Of a stretch of DNA of 64,000 nt, positions 1 through 9,231 are shown one piece after another (positions within the stretch are counted from its first letter, which is position 1; every line of letters starts with the position of its first letter). Source of the stretch: Ensifer sp. Root278. Lineage in GTDB: Bacteria > Pseudomonadota > Alphaproteobacteria > Rhizobiales > Rhizobiaceae. The position numbers were made by a program, and so were the translations under genes. Location of the stretch: NCBI RefSeq assembly GCF_001429285.1, contig NZ_LMJJ01000011.1, positions 43,540-107,539 of the forward strand, in the 5' to 3' direction. Below the pieces are notes generated by a model. It searched no databases. It had not been told where the DNA came from and saw nothing but the letters and a program-made list of their open reading frames with translations.

Positions 1-69
1 TCTGACGGAGTTCGTTGACACCTTGTTCGTCGCCGAAACGATCGGGCTACTGGACGCGCGGGACAGAGA

Positions 70-384
70 CTATTCGTCCTCAACTCTGGACAGGATGAGC
101 CTTTGAACTTCCGGTTCCTGGGATCGGATGGCGTTCATCAACACGGCGAGGCGGCTGCGCAGGCCGTGGATCTGGTCGAGCAGCCGCATGGCGACATCAA
201 CGCCGTCGTCGTTGACGCCCATTGGACCTGTCAGATCCTGGATCAGACGGGCGCGGGCGAGGTCGGCGTCTTCGAAAAGCCAGCCGGAGTCGGCCTCGCG
301 CGGCATCAGCCAACGCTGTTCGATCCAGATGCGCAAGACCTTCACCTCGATGTCGAGGTGTTCGCAGAATTCGCGGTCGTTCAT
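70..384 (-). CDS. cbpM: Chaperone modulatory protein CbpM (MerR-like)
   Basis: A 104-residue protein with an N-terminal MerR-like helix-turn-helix (about residues 1-50, including WIEQRWLMP), the usual size and pattern of CbpM, which binds the J domain of the DnaJ-like CbpA and modulates its activity. Its ATG overlaps the stop codon of the upstream cbpA gene by four bases (ATGA), so the two are almost certainly co-translated as one operon. The identification rests on family resemblance plus this diagnostic neighbour. Its 3' end lies close to the window edge; what lies beyond is not visible. Confidence 0.87.
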   Translation of the reverse strand: MNDREFCEHLDIEVKVLRIWIEQRWLMPREADSGWLFEDADLARARLIQDLTGPMGVNDDGVDVAMRLLDQIHGLRSRLAVLMNAIRSQEPEVQRLILSRVEDE

Positions 385-1301
385 GCTTGCCCTCCCATGC
401 CTTTGCGCGGGTCTTCCGTCTTTCCGTCTGCCCAGCTTTCAACGAAGGCGGATAGCGCCGGATCGGGGGTCTGCGGCAGCACGATCTTCAGGCTGACATA
501 GGCATCGCCATGGCCGCCGCCGGACTTGTGCAGGCCCTTGCCCTTCAAACGCAATGTCTTGCCGGTGTTGGAGTGCGGCGGGATCGTGACATTGACCGCC
601 CCGTCGATCGTCGGAACCCGGATCTTGCCGCCGAGCACCGCTTCACTCAGTGAGATCGGCACCTCGTAGCGAACGTCGTCACCATCGGTTGCAAAAAGAG
701 GATGCGGCCTGACGCGGATATCGATCAGCGCGTCGCCGGCCGGCGCACCGTTGAACCCGGGTTCGCCCTTGCCACGCAGCCGCAGCGTCTGGCCGTCGCG
801 CGTGCCGGGCGGGATGGTGAGATCAAGCGCCGGTCCGCCGCCCGGCAGGCTGATCTCGGTCTTGGTGCCGTTGGCCGCGTCGAGAAAGCCGATCTCCATG
901 GAAAAGTGCTGATCACGGCCGCGCTGGCGTTGCTGCTGGCCGCCGCTGCGACGGGAAAAGAAACTCGAGAATATATCGTCCGCATCCGCGAAATCCGAAA
1001 AGCCATGTGCGCTCTCGTAGCGTCCCGCCGTATCTCCAGACGAGGCATAGTCGCGGTAGTAGTGGCGGGGTGCAGTCTCCGCACCCGTCTCGTCAATTTC
1101 GCCGCGATCGTATTTGCCGCGTTTCTCCTCGTCACTGAGGAGGGCGTAGGCCGCCGAAACAGCCTTGAAGCGGTCCTCCGCTCCTTTGTCTCCCGGGTTA
1201 AGATCCGGGTGCAATTTCTTGGCGAGCTTGCGATAGGCGCTCTGGATGTCCTTTTGTGTCGCTTCGCGGCTGACGCCGAGCGTTTCGTATGGGCTCGTCA
1301 T
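381..1301 (-). CDS. cbpA: DnaJ-family co-chaperone CbpA
   Basis: A 306-residue DnaJ-type co-chaperone that stimulates DnaK ATPase. The J domain occupies residues 1-70 with the HPD tripeptide in KLHPDLNPG. A glycine/arginine-rich linker follows (about 105-125), then the DnaJ C-terminal substrate-binding domains with LTIPPGTRDGQTLRLRGKGEPG and a second copy of the same motif. There is no cysteine zinc finger, which separates CbpA from DnaJ. I start at the ATG at 1301 (MTSPYETLG) because GGGAGA sits just upstream; the reading frame continues further 5' without any family similarity. It is followed by overlapping cbpM. Confidence 0.9.
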   Translation of the reverse strand: MTSPYETLGVSREATQKDIQSAYRKLAKKLHPDLNPGDKGAEDRFKAVSAAYALLSDEEKRGKYDRGEIDETGAETAPRHYYRDYASSGDTAGRYESAHGFSDFADADDIFSSFFSRRSGGQQQRQRGRDQHFSMEIGFLDAANGTKTEISLPGGGPALDLTIPPGTRDGQTLRLRGKGEPGFNGAPAGDALIDIRVRPHPLFATDGDDVRYEVPISLSEAVLGGKIRVPTIDGAVNVTIPPHSNTGKTLRLKGKGLHKSGGGHGDAYVSLKIVLPQTPDPALSAFVESWADGKTEDPRKGMGGQA

Positions 1302-1571
1302 GCGGTCTCCCTCAGGCGGCATCGATTGAGGTCGCATCGCCGACGCTCTGCGTGCGTTGCGATCATGCGTCTTCAATCACTCGCCTAAGAGCATAGGGCG
1401 GATTTTCGCGCGCGACAGGGGCGGCGCACCATGCGTGACGCATTGTCGCCGGCGCGGCCGGTTGCGGCTCTGCACCTTCGACCATTTCGCGAATTCGCGA
1501 TCTCTGATACAATCAACGCCGGGAAGTTTTCTTTGGGGTGCAACGTTGCCTCGAAGCTCGGGGAGGTCGAA

Positions 1572-1814
1572 ATGTCCGTCCGCCTGCAACTCGCCATCAT
1601 GGTCGGCCTGATGATCAATGCCATCCTGTTCGGGATCGGCATCGTAACGGTTTTGTCGATCCCGGTTCTCGCCGACAACGCGAAGTATTCGATCCCGGCC
1701 CTGGTCGTCGCCTGTTTTGTCACGACGCCGTTCGTCGCCTGGTTCATGGCGCCGCGGCTTCGCCTCAGATACTGGCAGGAGCGGGAGCAGGGGAACAAGC
1801 AGCAGCCGATCTAG
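1572..1814 (+). CDS. Small two-helix membrane protein, function unknown
   Basis: An 80-residue protein with two hydrophobic spans (about residues 5-28 and 38-58) separated by a short polar turn, and a basic, glutamine-rich cytoplasmic-looking tail ending RLRYWQEREQGNKQQPI. The start is placed at 1572 because GGGAGG lies at 1561-1566 with good spacing; an in-frame extension upstream to 1431 has no such signal. The gene is divergent from cbpA. I do not recognise a named family; similar short membrane proteins are common in rhizobial genomes. No function is proposed. Confidence 0.65.
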   Translation: MSVRLQLAIMVGLMINAILFGIGIVTVLSIPVLADNAKYSIPALVVACFVTTPFVAWFMAPRLRLRYWQEREQGNKQQPI

Positions 1815-2031
1815 CCCGCGCGCTCATCGATCATTGACCAAGATTTACACAAATTCATGGAGATTCTGGATGCGCGAGCGGCCAAGTGGTCGCCGGTACA
1901 AATTACATCTTCAACGATCAAGCGTTTTGCTATACCACCGGCCAGATGCCCCTTGTCCTGTAGGCTAATCCTTATATATCCACTAGACTCAAGGACATAG
2001 CCGCTGTTAAGGCCCGAAAGGAACCGACTTC

Positions 2032-2157
2032 ATGAGAACGATCGTATTGCTGTTCGCACTCGTCACTCTGGCCGCCTGCTCGCAGACCGGCGGCGGTGGC
2101 ACGCACTATGTTGGCGGTGACGGCGATTACTACCAGGGCATCGTCGCCCCCCGGTAA
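2032..2157 (+). CDS. Tiny lipoprotein, 41 aa
   Basis: A 41-residue open reading frame starting MRTIVLLFALVTLAAC, a textbook lipoprotein signal peptide with the lipobox LAAC and Cys16 as the predicted lipidation site. The mature part is only about 26 residues, rich in glycine and tyrosine. AAAGGA lies at 2017-2022, 9 bases before the ATG. No partner gene is adjacent in the same direction. It resembles small entericidin-like or orphan lipoproteins only in size and signal, so no function is claimed. Confidence 0.6.
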   Translation: MRTIVLLFALVTLAACSQTGGGGTHYVGGDGDYYQGIVAPR

Positions 2158-2332
2158 CAGCGGTCGTTTTCCATCGATCACTTGGCTGCCGCGAGCGCGC
2201 CTTCGCCAGAGGGAAAAGGCTCGGCTAGTCTGGTGGGCCAGCGGCCGCCGGGCCCAAAGTGACAGGCTTTGGCCGCCCCTGCATCGCGCTTGATGTCGTC
2301 CCGAGCAAGGAGTGCGGTGCGAGGCGAAGCGG

Positions 2333-4009
2333 TCATGCTCGGCGATGGGTCCATGTCCAACGGCCATCCTCCTGACAATCCAGCACGGCTTCGTAGAGAT
2401 CACGCGCGTCGCCTTCTTCGCCATTGTTGATGCAGGTAATCGCGTTCTTGGAGAGCAGGTTCAGCACCTTCCGAAACGTTTCATGACCGAGGGTTGCTTC
2501 AAGCCGGTCAAGAAAGACATATCGCGGTCTGGCGAGAAGCACCTTGGCGACAGCCAGGAGCTGTTGCTCGCCTAAGGACATCTCCCGGTCCTGTTCCTTC
2601 TCGAGCCCGAGCGCGTCGTGAACAAGGCCGTCGAGGCCAACGCTGCGCACGACCTCGAGCATTTGACTGTCGGAGGCATCGCCCGGGTTATCCGGAGGCA
2701 GAAGAATTTGCCGAAGCGACCCCGGCGGCAGATATGGGCGCTGCGGAAGAAACATCAGGTCGTTCGGGCGCAGGATCCGCCCGGCGCCGGCGGTCGGAAT
2801 TCCGGCGGTTGCCCTGAAGAGCGCTGCACCTGCAGCCCCATGCGATCCCGATATCAACACCGGTGTTCCCGGCGGGATCGTTACCGACAGATCATGTAGC
2901 AATGCGTGGCCGCCAGCCGAGCCCAACGTCACGTGGTCGAAGGCCAAATCGCCATCTTGCTTGACCAGTTCGATGCCGGTCCCACCACCCCTTGTTCGGC
3001 TCTTTTCAATGGCTTCGAGCAGGGAACTCAGCCGGGAAACCACTGCAGCGAAATTTGAGATCGAATTGAATTGCCGAACGATCAAGGAGAACGCGCCCAC
3101 GAGCATGGCAAAGGCCGCGCCTGATTGGGTGATCACTCCGAATTCGATTTCCCCCCGCATGAAAGCCGGAGCAATGATCAAGTCCGGGATGATCTGAATC
3201 ATCCAATTGTAGCCGCTCGTAAAATAGGCCAGGTTCCGGTTGACCGCGGTAATGGTGAGGATGTTGGCGATCAGATCATCTAGGCGCTGCATCAATCGCG
3301 TTTTTTGCTGGCCTTCAACGCTGGCCACCATCACCGATTCAGCGTTTTCGCGCACATGCATGAGGCTGGACCTGAAGCTCGCTTCCTTGTCGAGTCGCTC
3401 ATAGTTCAGGCCGATGAGAGGGCGCCCCAAAACGATCGTCATGTAGGAGCCGCAAGCCGCATATAGCACGGCTACGACAAACAGCAGGGGACTTATGGAC
3501 CAAAGCACGCCTGAGAACGTCACCACCGTCAGTGTACTGCTGAACAACATGATGATGTAGGAGAGGGTGGTGACCGTGAATGCCTGGATGTCTTCGGATA
3601 TCCGCTGGTCCGGGTGGCTCAGCGTCCCTGAGACCTCCAGGCGATAGTAGGCCTCATTCTCCAGATAGAGATCGACGGCGCGTCTCGTCAGGAACCCGCG
3701 CCAAAGCAGCGCCAGCCGTTCTTCGACAAAGCGCGCGATGACGCCGACAACGGTGAGGACGGCAAAGACGCAGACGTAAAAGACCGCTTGCCGAACGAAC
3801 TCATCCATCTGGCGCTCGGCGATCGCAGTCATGAAATTGCGGCCGACGTAATTGTTCACCACGTTGAGGCCATTCAAGCCGAAGAGCAGAGCCATGAGCC
3901 CGGCAAACATCCACCTGGCCCTGCCGCCGACTTCGGATGTCAGGAAAAATCGGACAGCTCTTGCGAAACGAAATGCGGTCGTTCTGATCGGTACTGGCTG
4001 GCTGTCCAT
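2333..4009 (-). CDS. SbmA/BacA-YddA-type ABC transporter with degenerate ATPase
   Basis: A 558-residue fused permease-ATPase of the YddA/BclA type: transmembrane domain about residues 25-320, nucleotide-binding domain about 350-558. The ATPase domain is damaged. The Walker A region (about residue 386) reads GSHGAAGAAL, so glycine replaces the essential lysine. The signature is kept (SLGEQQ, about 477). The Walker B end reads VFLDRLEATLG (about 500), with Arg where the catalytic Glu should be. I start at 4009 (MDSQPVPIR), preceded by AAGG; the frame is open further upstream but there overlaps the preceding gene. It is the last gene of the leftward phosphoketolase/glucan run. Family members with a working ATPase import peptides or export lipids; here the substrate is unknown and a beta-glucan link is only inferred from context. 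Confidence 0.8.
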   Translation of the reverse strand: MDSQPVPIRTTAFRFARAVRFFLTSEVGGRARWMFAGLMALLFGLNGLNVVNNYVGRNFMTAIAERQMDEFVRQAVFYVCVFAVLTVVGVIARFVEERLALLWRGFLTRRAVDLYLENEAYYRLEVSGTLSHPDQRISEDIQAFTVTTLSYIIMLFSSTLTVVTFSGVLWSISPLLFVVAVLYAACGSYMTIVLGRPLIGLNYERLDKEASFRSSLMHVRENAESVMVASVEGQQKTRLMQRLDDLIANILTITAVNRNLAYFTSGYNWMIQIIPDLIIAPAFMRGEIEFGVITQSGAAFAMLVGAFSLIVRQFNSISNFAAVVSRLSSLLEAIEKSRTRGGGTGIELVKQDGDLAFDHVTLGSAGGHALLHDLSVTIPPGTPVLISGSHGAAGAALFRATAGIPTAGAGRILRPNDLMFLPQRPYLPPGSLRQILLPPDNPGDASDSQMLEVVRSVGLDGLVHDALGLEKEQDREMSLGEQQLLAVAKVLLARPRYVFLDRLEATLGHETFRKVLNLLSKNAITCINNGEEGDARDLYEAVLDCQEDGRWTWTHRRA

Positions 4010-4035
4010 CTGAGTACCTTTTGTTGGTTTGGCCC

Positions 4036-5355
4036 TCAGAGCCAGCCGCCGGAAAAACCTGCACGCCTCAATCCCACCACCACAGGCGCGCACCGGCGCA
4101 TGATGTTCCACAGCAAGCCTGTTCGGTAGTTCTCGATCATCAGGACGACCGGGCCCTGGTCGATGCCGAAGTGGTAGGGGCTGACCCACCAACCGGCTTC
4201 GGTTCCTTCCACCGGAAAGCTTCGGTTGAACGATGGCTTGAAGCCGTAAAGCCTGGTCATGCCGAGCTTCATGCGGGCGCAGTTCCAGATTGTCGGGATG
4301 ACGATCTCCGGCGCGAACGGCAGCGAGGCGACGACGGCCCAGGGCGACACGGTTCCGTCATCCGGGCCGAAGGGCGCGCCGCGGGCGAGATAATCGAAAA
4401 ACTCCCTTTCGCTGCCGTTCACGGTACGCTTGGTCCAACCCGGACCGTCGCTCGCCGTGAAGCCCCAGCAATGCTCGCCGTAGCCGACGAAATTCTGCGG
4501 ATTGCGGATGGCATATTCCTGCTGGACGAATGTCGCGTGCCGGCTGTTCTGGAAATAGTCGCTGTTGTGCTCGCGCATGAACTCGTCACGGATCCCACGG
4601 AAATCGATCCACATATGCGAGAGCTGGTGGGTGAAGAGAGGGCCCGAATAGAGCAGCTCGCGACCATAAAGGTTCCGCCAGTCGTAGCTTTCGGTATAGG
4701 CGGCATAGGCTTCCGCCGGCAGCGGATGGGTCGGCGAGCCGAGACCGAGTATGTAGAGAAGCAGGCCCTCGTCGTAGCCGCGCCAGCGATAGGGAATGAA
4801 GCCGTTCTCCGGACGCCAGCCATGGGTCAGCGTAAGTCCATGATCGCAGGCCCAGTTCCAGTCGGCACGCTCATAGAGCGCATTTGCCGACCGTCGAATT
4901 TCAATTTCATCCGGCGTATCGCCATCAAAATAGGCGGCCACCGTCAGTGCACCAGCGAAAAGGAAGGCGGAATCGATCGTCGACAGCTCGCATTCCCAAA
5001 CGCGCCTGCCGGTCTCGATATCCAGGAAGTGATAGAAGAAGCCTTTGTAGCCGGAAGCGTCCGGCTCCGGCCCCTGCGGACATTGCAGAAGAAACTGCAG
5101 CCGTCGACGCGCGATCTTTGCGGCGAACTTGCGAATGACAATGCCCCGCTCGATAAGCACGGGTATCGTCGCGAGCGCCATACCGATCGCCGCAATACTT
5201 GCGGGTGCATCTTCCTGTGTCTTGTCGCGCACCAGGCCGTTATCGGGATTGGTGCAATGCAGATAGTACAGAAGCGTCGTGAACTGGAGCCGGGCAAGAT
5301 CCTGCTCGGTCGGCATCCGGTTCAGTTCGGGATCTGTCGACAACAATCCCGACAT
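4036..5355 (-). CDS. Glycoamylase-domain protein (GH144/NdvB-middle-like), putative beta-1,2-glucanase
   Basis: A 439-residue protein that looks like the glycoamylase-type (PF10091) alpha/alpha-barrel domain found as endo-beta-1,2-glucanases (GH144) and as the cyclising middle domain of cyclic beta-1,2-glucan synthase NdvB. Visible family motifs include GFFYHFLDIETGRRVWECE, STIDSAFLFAG, YDEGLLLYILGLGSPTHPLP, HQLSHMWIDFRGIRD and GEHCWGFTASDGPG. I see no signal peptide, so it is probably cytoplasmic. Its start lies 3 bases past the GH94 stop codon, so translation is likely coupled. Whether it hydrolyses or transfers glucan chains cannot be told from the sequence. Confidence 0.78.
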   Translation of the reverse strand: MSGLLSTDPELNRMPTEQDLARLQFTTLLYYLHCTNPDNGLVRDKTQEDAPASIAAIGMALATIPVLIERGIVIRKFAAKIARRRLQFLLQCPQGPEPDASGYKGFFYHFLDIETGRRVWECELSTIDSAFLFAGALTVAAYFDGDTPDEIEIRRSANALYERADWNWACDHGLTLTHGWRPENGFIPYRWRGYDEGLLLYILGLGSPTHPLPAEAYAAYTESYDWRNLYGRELLYSGPLFTHQLSHMWIDFRGIRDEFMREHNSDYFQNSRHATFVQQEYAIRNPQNFVGYGEHCWGFTASDGPGWTKRTVNGSEREFFDYLARGAPFGPDDGTVSPWAVVASLPFAPEIVIPTIWNCARMKLGMTRLYGFKPSFNRSFPVEGTEAGWWVSPYHFGIDQGPVVLMIENYRTGLLWNIMRRCAPVVVGLRRAGFSGGWL

Positions 5356-5357
5356 GG

Positions 5358-8300
5358 CTAGGCCACCACGAGGCGGACGTCGTGATCTCGTCCGTCGTCC
5401 ACGAGTGGAACACTTCGGTCAGCGACCTTCCTGCCATCAAGGCTCAGCGAATAGTGCTTCTGTCCTCGTTTGGAATCTCGGCTCACCTTGATACGGTATG
5501 TTGATCTCCCATGCCGAAAATCAACATCGTATGTCGACCACCCGGTGGGAATGCACGGCTCGACAAAAAGCCGGGGCCCCTGACGGCGAATGCCGAGAAT
5601 GGCCTCAAGACCAACGCGGTACAGCCAGCCCGCCGATCCCGTATACCAGGTCCAGCCACCGCGGCCGGTGTGAGGAGCGGCGCCATAGACGTCGGCGCTG
5701 ACAACATATGGCTCGACCATGTAGCGGTCGGTGTCTTTGGGTGACAGGGCATGGTTGATGGGATTGAGCATGCTCCAGAGCTGAAACGCCCGATCGCCAT
5801 CCCCCAGCAATGCTGTCGCCAGCGCCACCCACGTGGCCGCGTGGGTGTACTGGCCGCCATTCTCCCGAATTCCGGGCACATAGCCCTTTATGTAGCCGGG
5901 CTGCAGCGCGCCCTTGTCGAACGGCGGATCGAAAAGCTGTATCAAGCCGCTGTCGGTACGAACGAGCCGCTCCCAAACCGCGCGCATTGCCTGCGCGGCG
6001 CGCTCGGCATCTGCAGCACCCGAGATAACTGCCCAGGCCTGCGGGATCGCGTCGATCTGACACTCGTCGTTCGACTGGGACCCGAGGGGAGTGCCATCGT
6101 CGAAGTAGGCACGGCGATACCAGGCGCCATCCCAGGCGTGGGTCTCCAGGGATATGCGCAGGGTCTCGGCGCGCTCCTTGCACCATTTGGCCCGTTCGTC
6201 ATCTGCCATCGCCGATGCGATGGCGGCAAAGGATCCAAGGACGGTCAGAAAGAACCATCCGTTCCATACGCTCTCGCCTTTGCCTTCCGCGCCGACCCGG
6301 TTCATGCCGTCGTTCCAATCGCCCGTTCCCATAAGCGGAAGCCCGTGGCTGCCTAGCCGCAAACCTCGGTCAAGTGCCAGACAGCAGTGCTCATAGACGG
6401 TCCCGCTCTCCTGGCTGGCCGGAGGCACCTCGTAGCGCTCCTCCTCCTCGTCCTCTAGAGGCGGCGAGACGATGAAAGGAACCTGTTCGCTGAGGACCCC
6501 GTAGTCTCCGGAGACCGATACATAGTGATGGACGACGTAGGGCAGAAAGTAGAGGTCATCCGTCATGCGTGTGCGCACGCCGGCACCCGATGGCGGATGC
6601 CACCAATGTTGAACGTCTCCCTCGGCAAACTGGCGCGAGGCAGCGCGAAGGATGTGCGTTCGCGCTTCATCGGGCGCGCAATGGACGAGGGCTGCGACGT
6701 CCTGGAGCTGGTCGCGAAATCCATAGGCGCCGCCGGATTGGTAGAACCCTGTTCGCGCCCAGATACGGCAAGCCAACACCTGATAGAGCAACCAGCGGTT
6801 CATCATGAGGTTGAAGGCCGTATCTGGCGTTCGGACCGTGACGGCGTTCAGCAAATGATCCCACTGTTGTGAAACGGCTGCCAGCGCGTTCCTGGCGCCC
6901 CTCGGTTCGGCATGTTCGCGGACGAGCCTGCGCATTTCCTCGCGGCTTTCGGCCTGCCCGAGCACGAATACCAGCTCGACGGTCACCGCCGGCGGGATTG
7001 AAACGCTGACCATGAGGGCTGCGCAGGGGTCGAGCAGAGAACCGGTTTGTCCCCCGAGATCGAAGCCTTCCAATCCCACCGGCTGAGCGATGAAACCGTT
7101 TCTGCCGAGGAACGCGCGCCGATCGCATGTGAACGATCGGACAGGCGCGCTTGAGGCGGCGAATGCGAGCGTTCCGGAAAAATCCCCTTCCCAGACGTTC
7201 CGGGCAACGATAGCACCGATCTCGCTGTCAAATTCGCATTCAACCCGGGAGCATGCGCTTTCGCGCAGCGTGCCGAGGACCCATTCAACGAAGTAGGTGG
7301 CGGTAAGGCGGCGAAGTCGTTTTCCGTCGTTGCGAATAGCAAGGCGGACAACCTTGATCGCTCCCGAGGCCGGCACGTGGACAGTCATTTCATGATGCAA
7401 TGGTCCGCGACTGCTTTCGTAGCACGTGTAACCTTGACCATGCTTCGTCCTCGTCGTCGATGTCTGGCCGAGAGGCAAAGGCGTCGGCGTCCATAGCTCC
7501 GCCGTCTGCTCATCGCGCAAGTAGATAACTTCACTCGGCGGGTCCGAGACCGGGTCGTTAGACCAGGGCGTGAGCCTGTTCAGTTGGCTGTTGCCCGCCC
7601 AAGTGTACCCAAGACCGCTGTCGCTCGTCAGGCAGCCAAACGCGCTATTGGCAAGGACGTTACACCACGGCGTTGGCGTCGCATCCGCTCCGATCACATA
7701 TTCGCGCCCGTCTTTGGTAAACCCTCCACGGCCATTCCAAAAAAGCAGGCCATCTCGTGGTGCCTCGTGACGCCTTTCGTGCGCGGCGGAAACATTCGTC
7801 CTGGTCTCGTTCAGCGTCGGAAAAGTGGTGGCCGATCTCGCCGAAAGTTGATCTGAAAGGGATCCTTGACTGCAGCAAAGGACGAGGCGCGCGGCGGCCG
7901 TGATCGCATTTTCTGCACTGGCCGAAACACTGGCCCTCGGTGGGAAATGAATACCCCCGGCTTTGCCGAGGGTTTGCTCCACATGGGCCGTCGCCTTGGC
8001 GCTCAACTGCAAGCTTTCGCTGGCTTCCCTTTCATCGAGGACCGCGAGATCGAAGGGAAATCCGCGACTGGCAAGGAATGCGTGGGCCTTGATGACATTG
8101 TCGACGAGAGAGTCCTCGCCTGTTTTGTCGATACGCAGCAGGAGAATTGGGATGGCTCCCGATAGTCCCGCCGATCCCAAGTCGTCGCGGTTCAGCCGCC
8201 TCGTGTCGGGCGTGCTGCCTTCCCTTAAGCCGGGAACAGAAAATGCCAGATGTGCTACGAGCCGATTGTAGACGGCCAACTCTTGAGGAGAGGGTGACCG

Positions 8301-9209
8301 GGGCGGGCCTTCATTGTTTTTCTCGGCATCCACCAACGTTTGGCGCGCGGCGTCGATATTGGCGAAGCGTCTTGCTATTGCGGCAGCGTCTACATCACTA
8401 TCGGCTGCGCCCGTTACGAACGCGATCACTTCCGCTCCGGAGGGTTCCAGATCGACTGTCCGGCGCAGGCTGAAGATAGGGTCGAGCACGGGACCCGTCG
8501 TCCCTGATAGACGGCTCCCCGGCGCCAGGGCGTCAGGGTTTGACGCCGTCCGCCGCCGGCCAAGAAATCTGTAGCGGTCCGTTTCATATTCCACCGCATG
8601 GCCCTGGCGGCTTGACGCAGACACGTGCACCGCCCAGACGGGGCGCTCCGATGCACTGCGCGGCCGGCGCCGCGCGAACAAAGCGGTTGTTTCGGTGTCG
8701 AACCAGGTTTCGATGAAAAGCTTGGCAAATGCCGGATGTGCGCTATCGGCGCTTCGGCCATTCAGGCAGACTTCGGAATAGCTTGTCAGCTCAAGCTTTC
8801 TCGCTTTCTTACCCTTGTTGCAGAGTTTCAGCAAACGCACCTCGGCATCGCAATCCAGTGCGACCGACACGTCCCATCGAATATCGATGTCTCCGAGCAA
8901 ACAGCGGTACTCGGCACGATCGCCGCGAAACGTGTGTTCGTAGATCGCATCCGGATGGCAGATCGGCTGCCGGCCAATCGACCAGACCTCACCGCTCTCA
9001 AGGTCGCGGATGTAGCAGAACTGGCCCCAGCAATCGCGTGTGCCGTCCTCACGCCAACGCGTGATATCGAGGCCGTGCCAGGTTTCATACCCGGCGCCGG
9101 CCTCGGTCAGAAGCACGTTGTAGTGCCCATTCGAAAGCAGGATCGTGTCAGGAGGCACGCCTGCCTGATGTGTCGCACTGACGTCAACCTTGCCAACTGG
9201 CCGGACCAT
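5358..9209 (-). CDS. GH94 protein like the C-terminal part of cyclic beta-1,2-glucan synthase
   Basis: A 1283-residue glycoside phosphorylase-type protein. Two beta-sandwich GH94 N-domains are visible: the first begins near residue 20 (LLSNGHYNVLLTEAGAGY), the second near residue 495 (VIGADATPTPWCNVLANSAF). The (alpha/alpha)6 barrel follows, with GTGDWNDGMNRVG at about 961, which carries the family's catalytic aspartate, and GGQYTHAATW further on. NdvB has the same order but carries an N-terminal GT84 membrane glycosyltransferase, which is absent here; there are no membrane segments. A 1,2-beta-oligoglucan phosphorylase role (releasing glucose 1-phosphate) is possible, as is a chain-length trimming role. 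It starts 22 bases after the phosphoketolase stop. Confidence 0.8.
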   Translation of the reverse strand: MVRPVGKVDVSATHQAGVPPDTILLSNGHYNVLLTEAGAGYETWHGLDITRWREDGTRDCWGQFCYIRDLESGEVWSIGRQPICHPDAIYEHTFRGDRAEYRCLLGDIDIRWDVSVALDCDAEVRLLKLCNKGKKARKLELTSYSEVCLNGRSADSAHPAFAKLFIETWFDTETTALFARRRPRSASERPVWAVHVSASSRQGHAVEYETDRYRFLGRRRTASNPDALAPGSRLSGTTGPVLDPIFSLRRTVDLEPSGAEVIAFVTGAADSDVDAAAIARRFANIDAARQTLVDAEKNNEGPPRSPSPQELAVYNRLVAHLAFSVPGLREGSTPDTRRLNRDDLGSAGLSGAIPILLLRIDKTGEDSLVDNVIKAHAFLASRGFPFDLAVLDEREASESLQLSAKATAHVEQTLGKAGGIHFPPRASVSASAENAITAAARLVLCCSQGSLSDQLSARSATTFPTLNETRTNVSAAHERRHEAPRDGLLFWNGRGGFTKDGREYVIGADATPTPWCNVLANSAFGCLTSDSGLGYTWAGNSQLNRLTPWSNDPVSDPPSEVIYLRDEQTAELWTPTPLPLGQTSTTRTKHGQGYTCYESSRGPLHHEMTVHVPASGAIKVVRLAIRNDGKRLRRLTATYFVEWVLGTLRESACSRVECEFDSEIGAIVARNVWEGDFSGTLAFAASSAPVRSFTCDRRAFLGRNGFIAQPVGLEGFDLGGQTGSLLDPCAALMVSVSIPPAVTVELVFVLGQAESREEMRRLVREHAEPRGARNALAAVSQQWDHLLNAVTVRTPDTAFNLMMNRWLLYQVLACRIWARTGFYQSGGAYGFRDQLQDVAALVHCAPDEARTHILRAASRQFAEGDVQHWWHPPSGAGVRTRMTDDLYFLPYVVHHYVSVSGDYGVLSEQVPFIVSPPLEDEEEERYEVPPASQESGTVYEHCCLALDRGLRLGSHGLPLMGTGDWNDGMNRVGAEGKGESVWNGWFFLTVLGSFAAIASAMADDERAKWCKERAETLRISLETHAWDGAWYRRAYFDDGTPLGSQSNDECQIDAIPQAWAVISGAADAERAAQAMRAVWERLVRTDSGLIQLFDPPFDKGALQPGYIKGYVPGIRENGGQYTHAATWVALATALLGDGDRAFQLWSMLNPINHALSPKDTDRYMVEPYVVSADVYGAAPHTGRGGWTWYTGSAGWLYRVGLEAILGIRRQGPRLFVEPCIPTGWSTYDVDFRHGRSTYRIKVSRDSKRGQKHYSLSLDGRKVADRSVPLVDDGRDHDVRLVVA

Positions 9210-9231
9210 CAGACCGATCCTTCATTGCGGG

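Noticed and set aside
2..106. Open frame on the forward strand running in from the window edge, ending at a TGA around 104
   Set aside because: Only about 34 codons are visible, it overlaps the end of cbpM on the other strand, and no family likeness is seen. It could be the tail of a neighbouring gene, but the window does not allow a decision.
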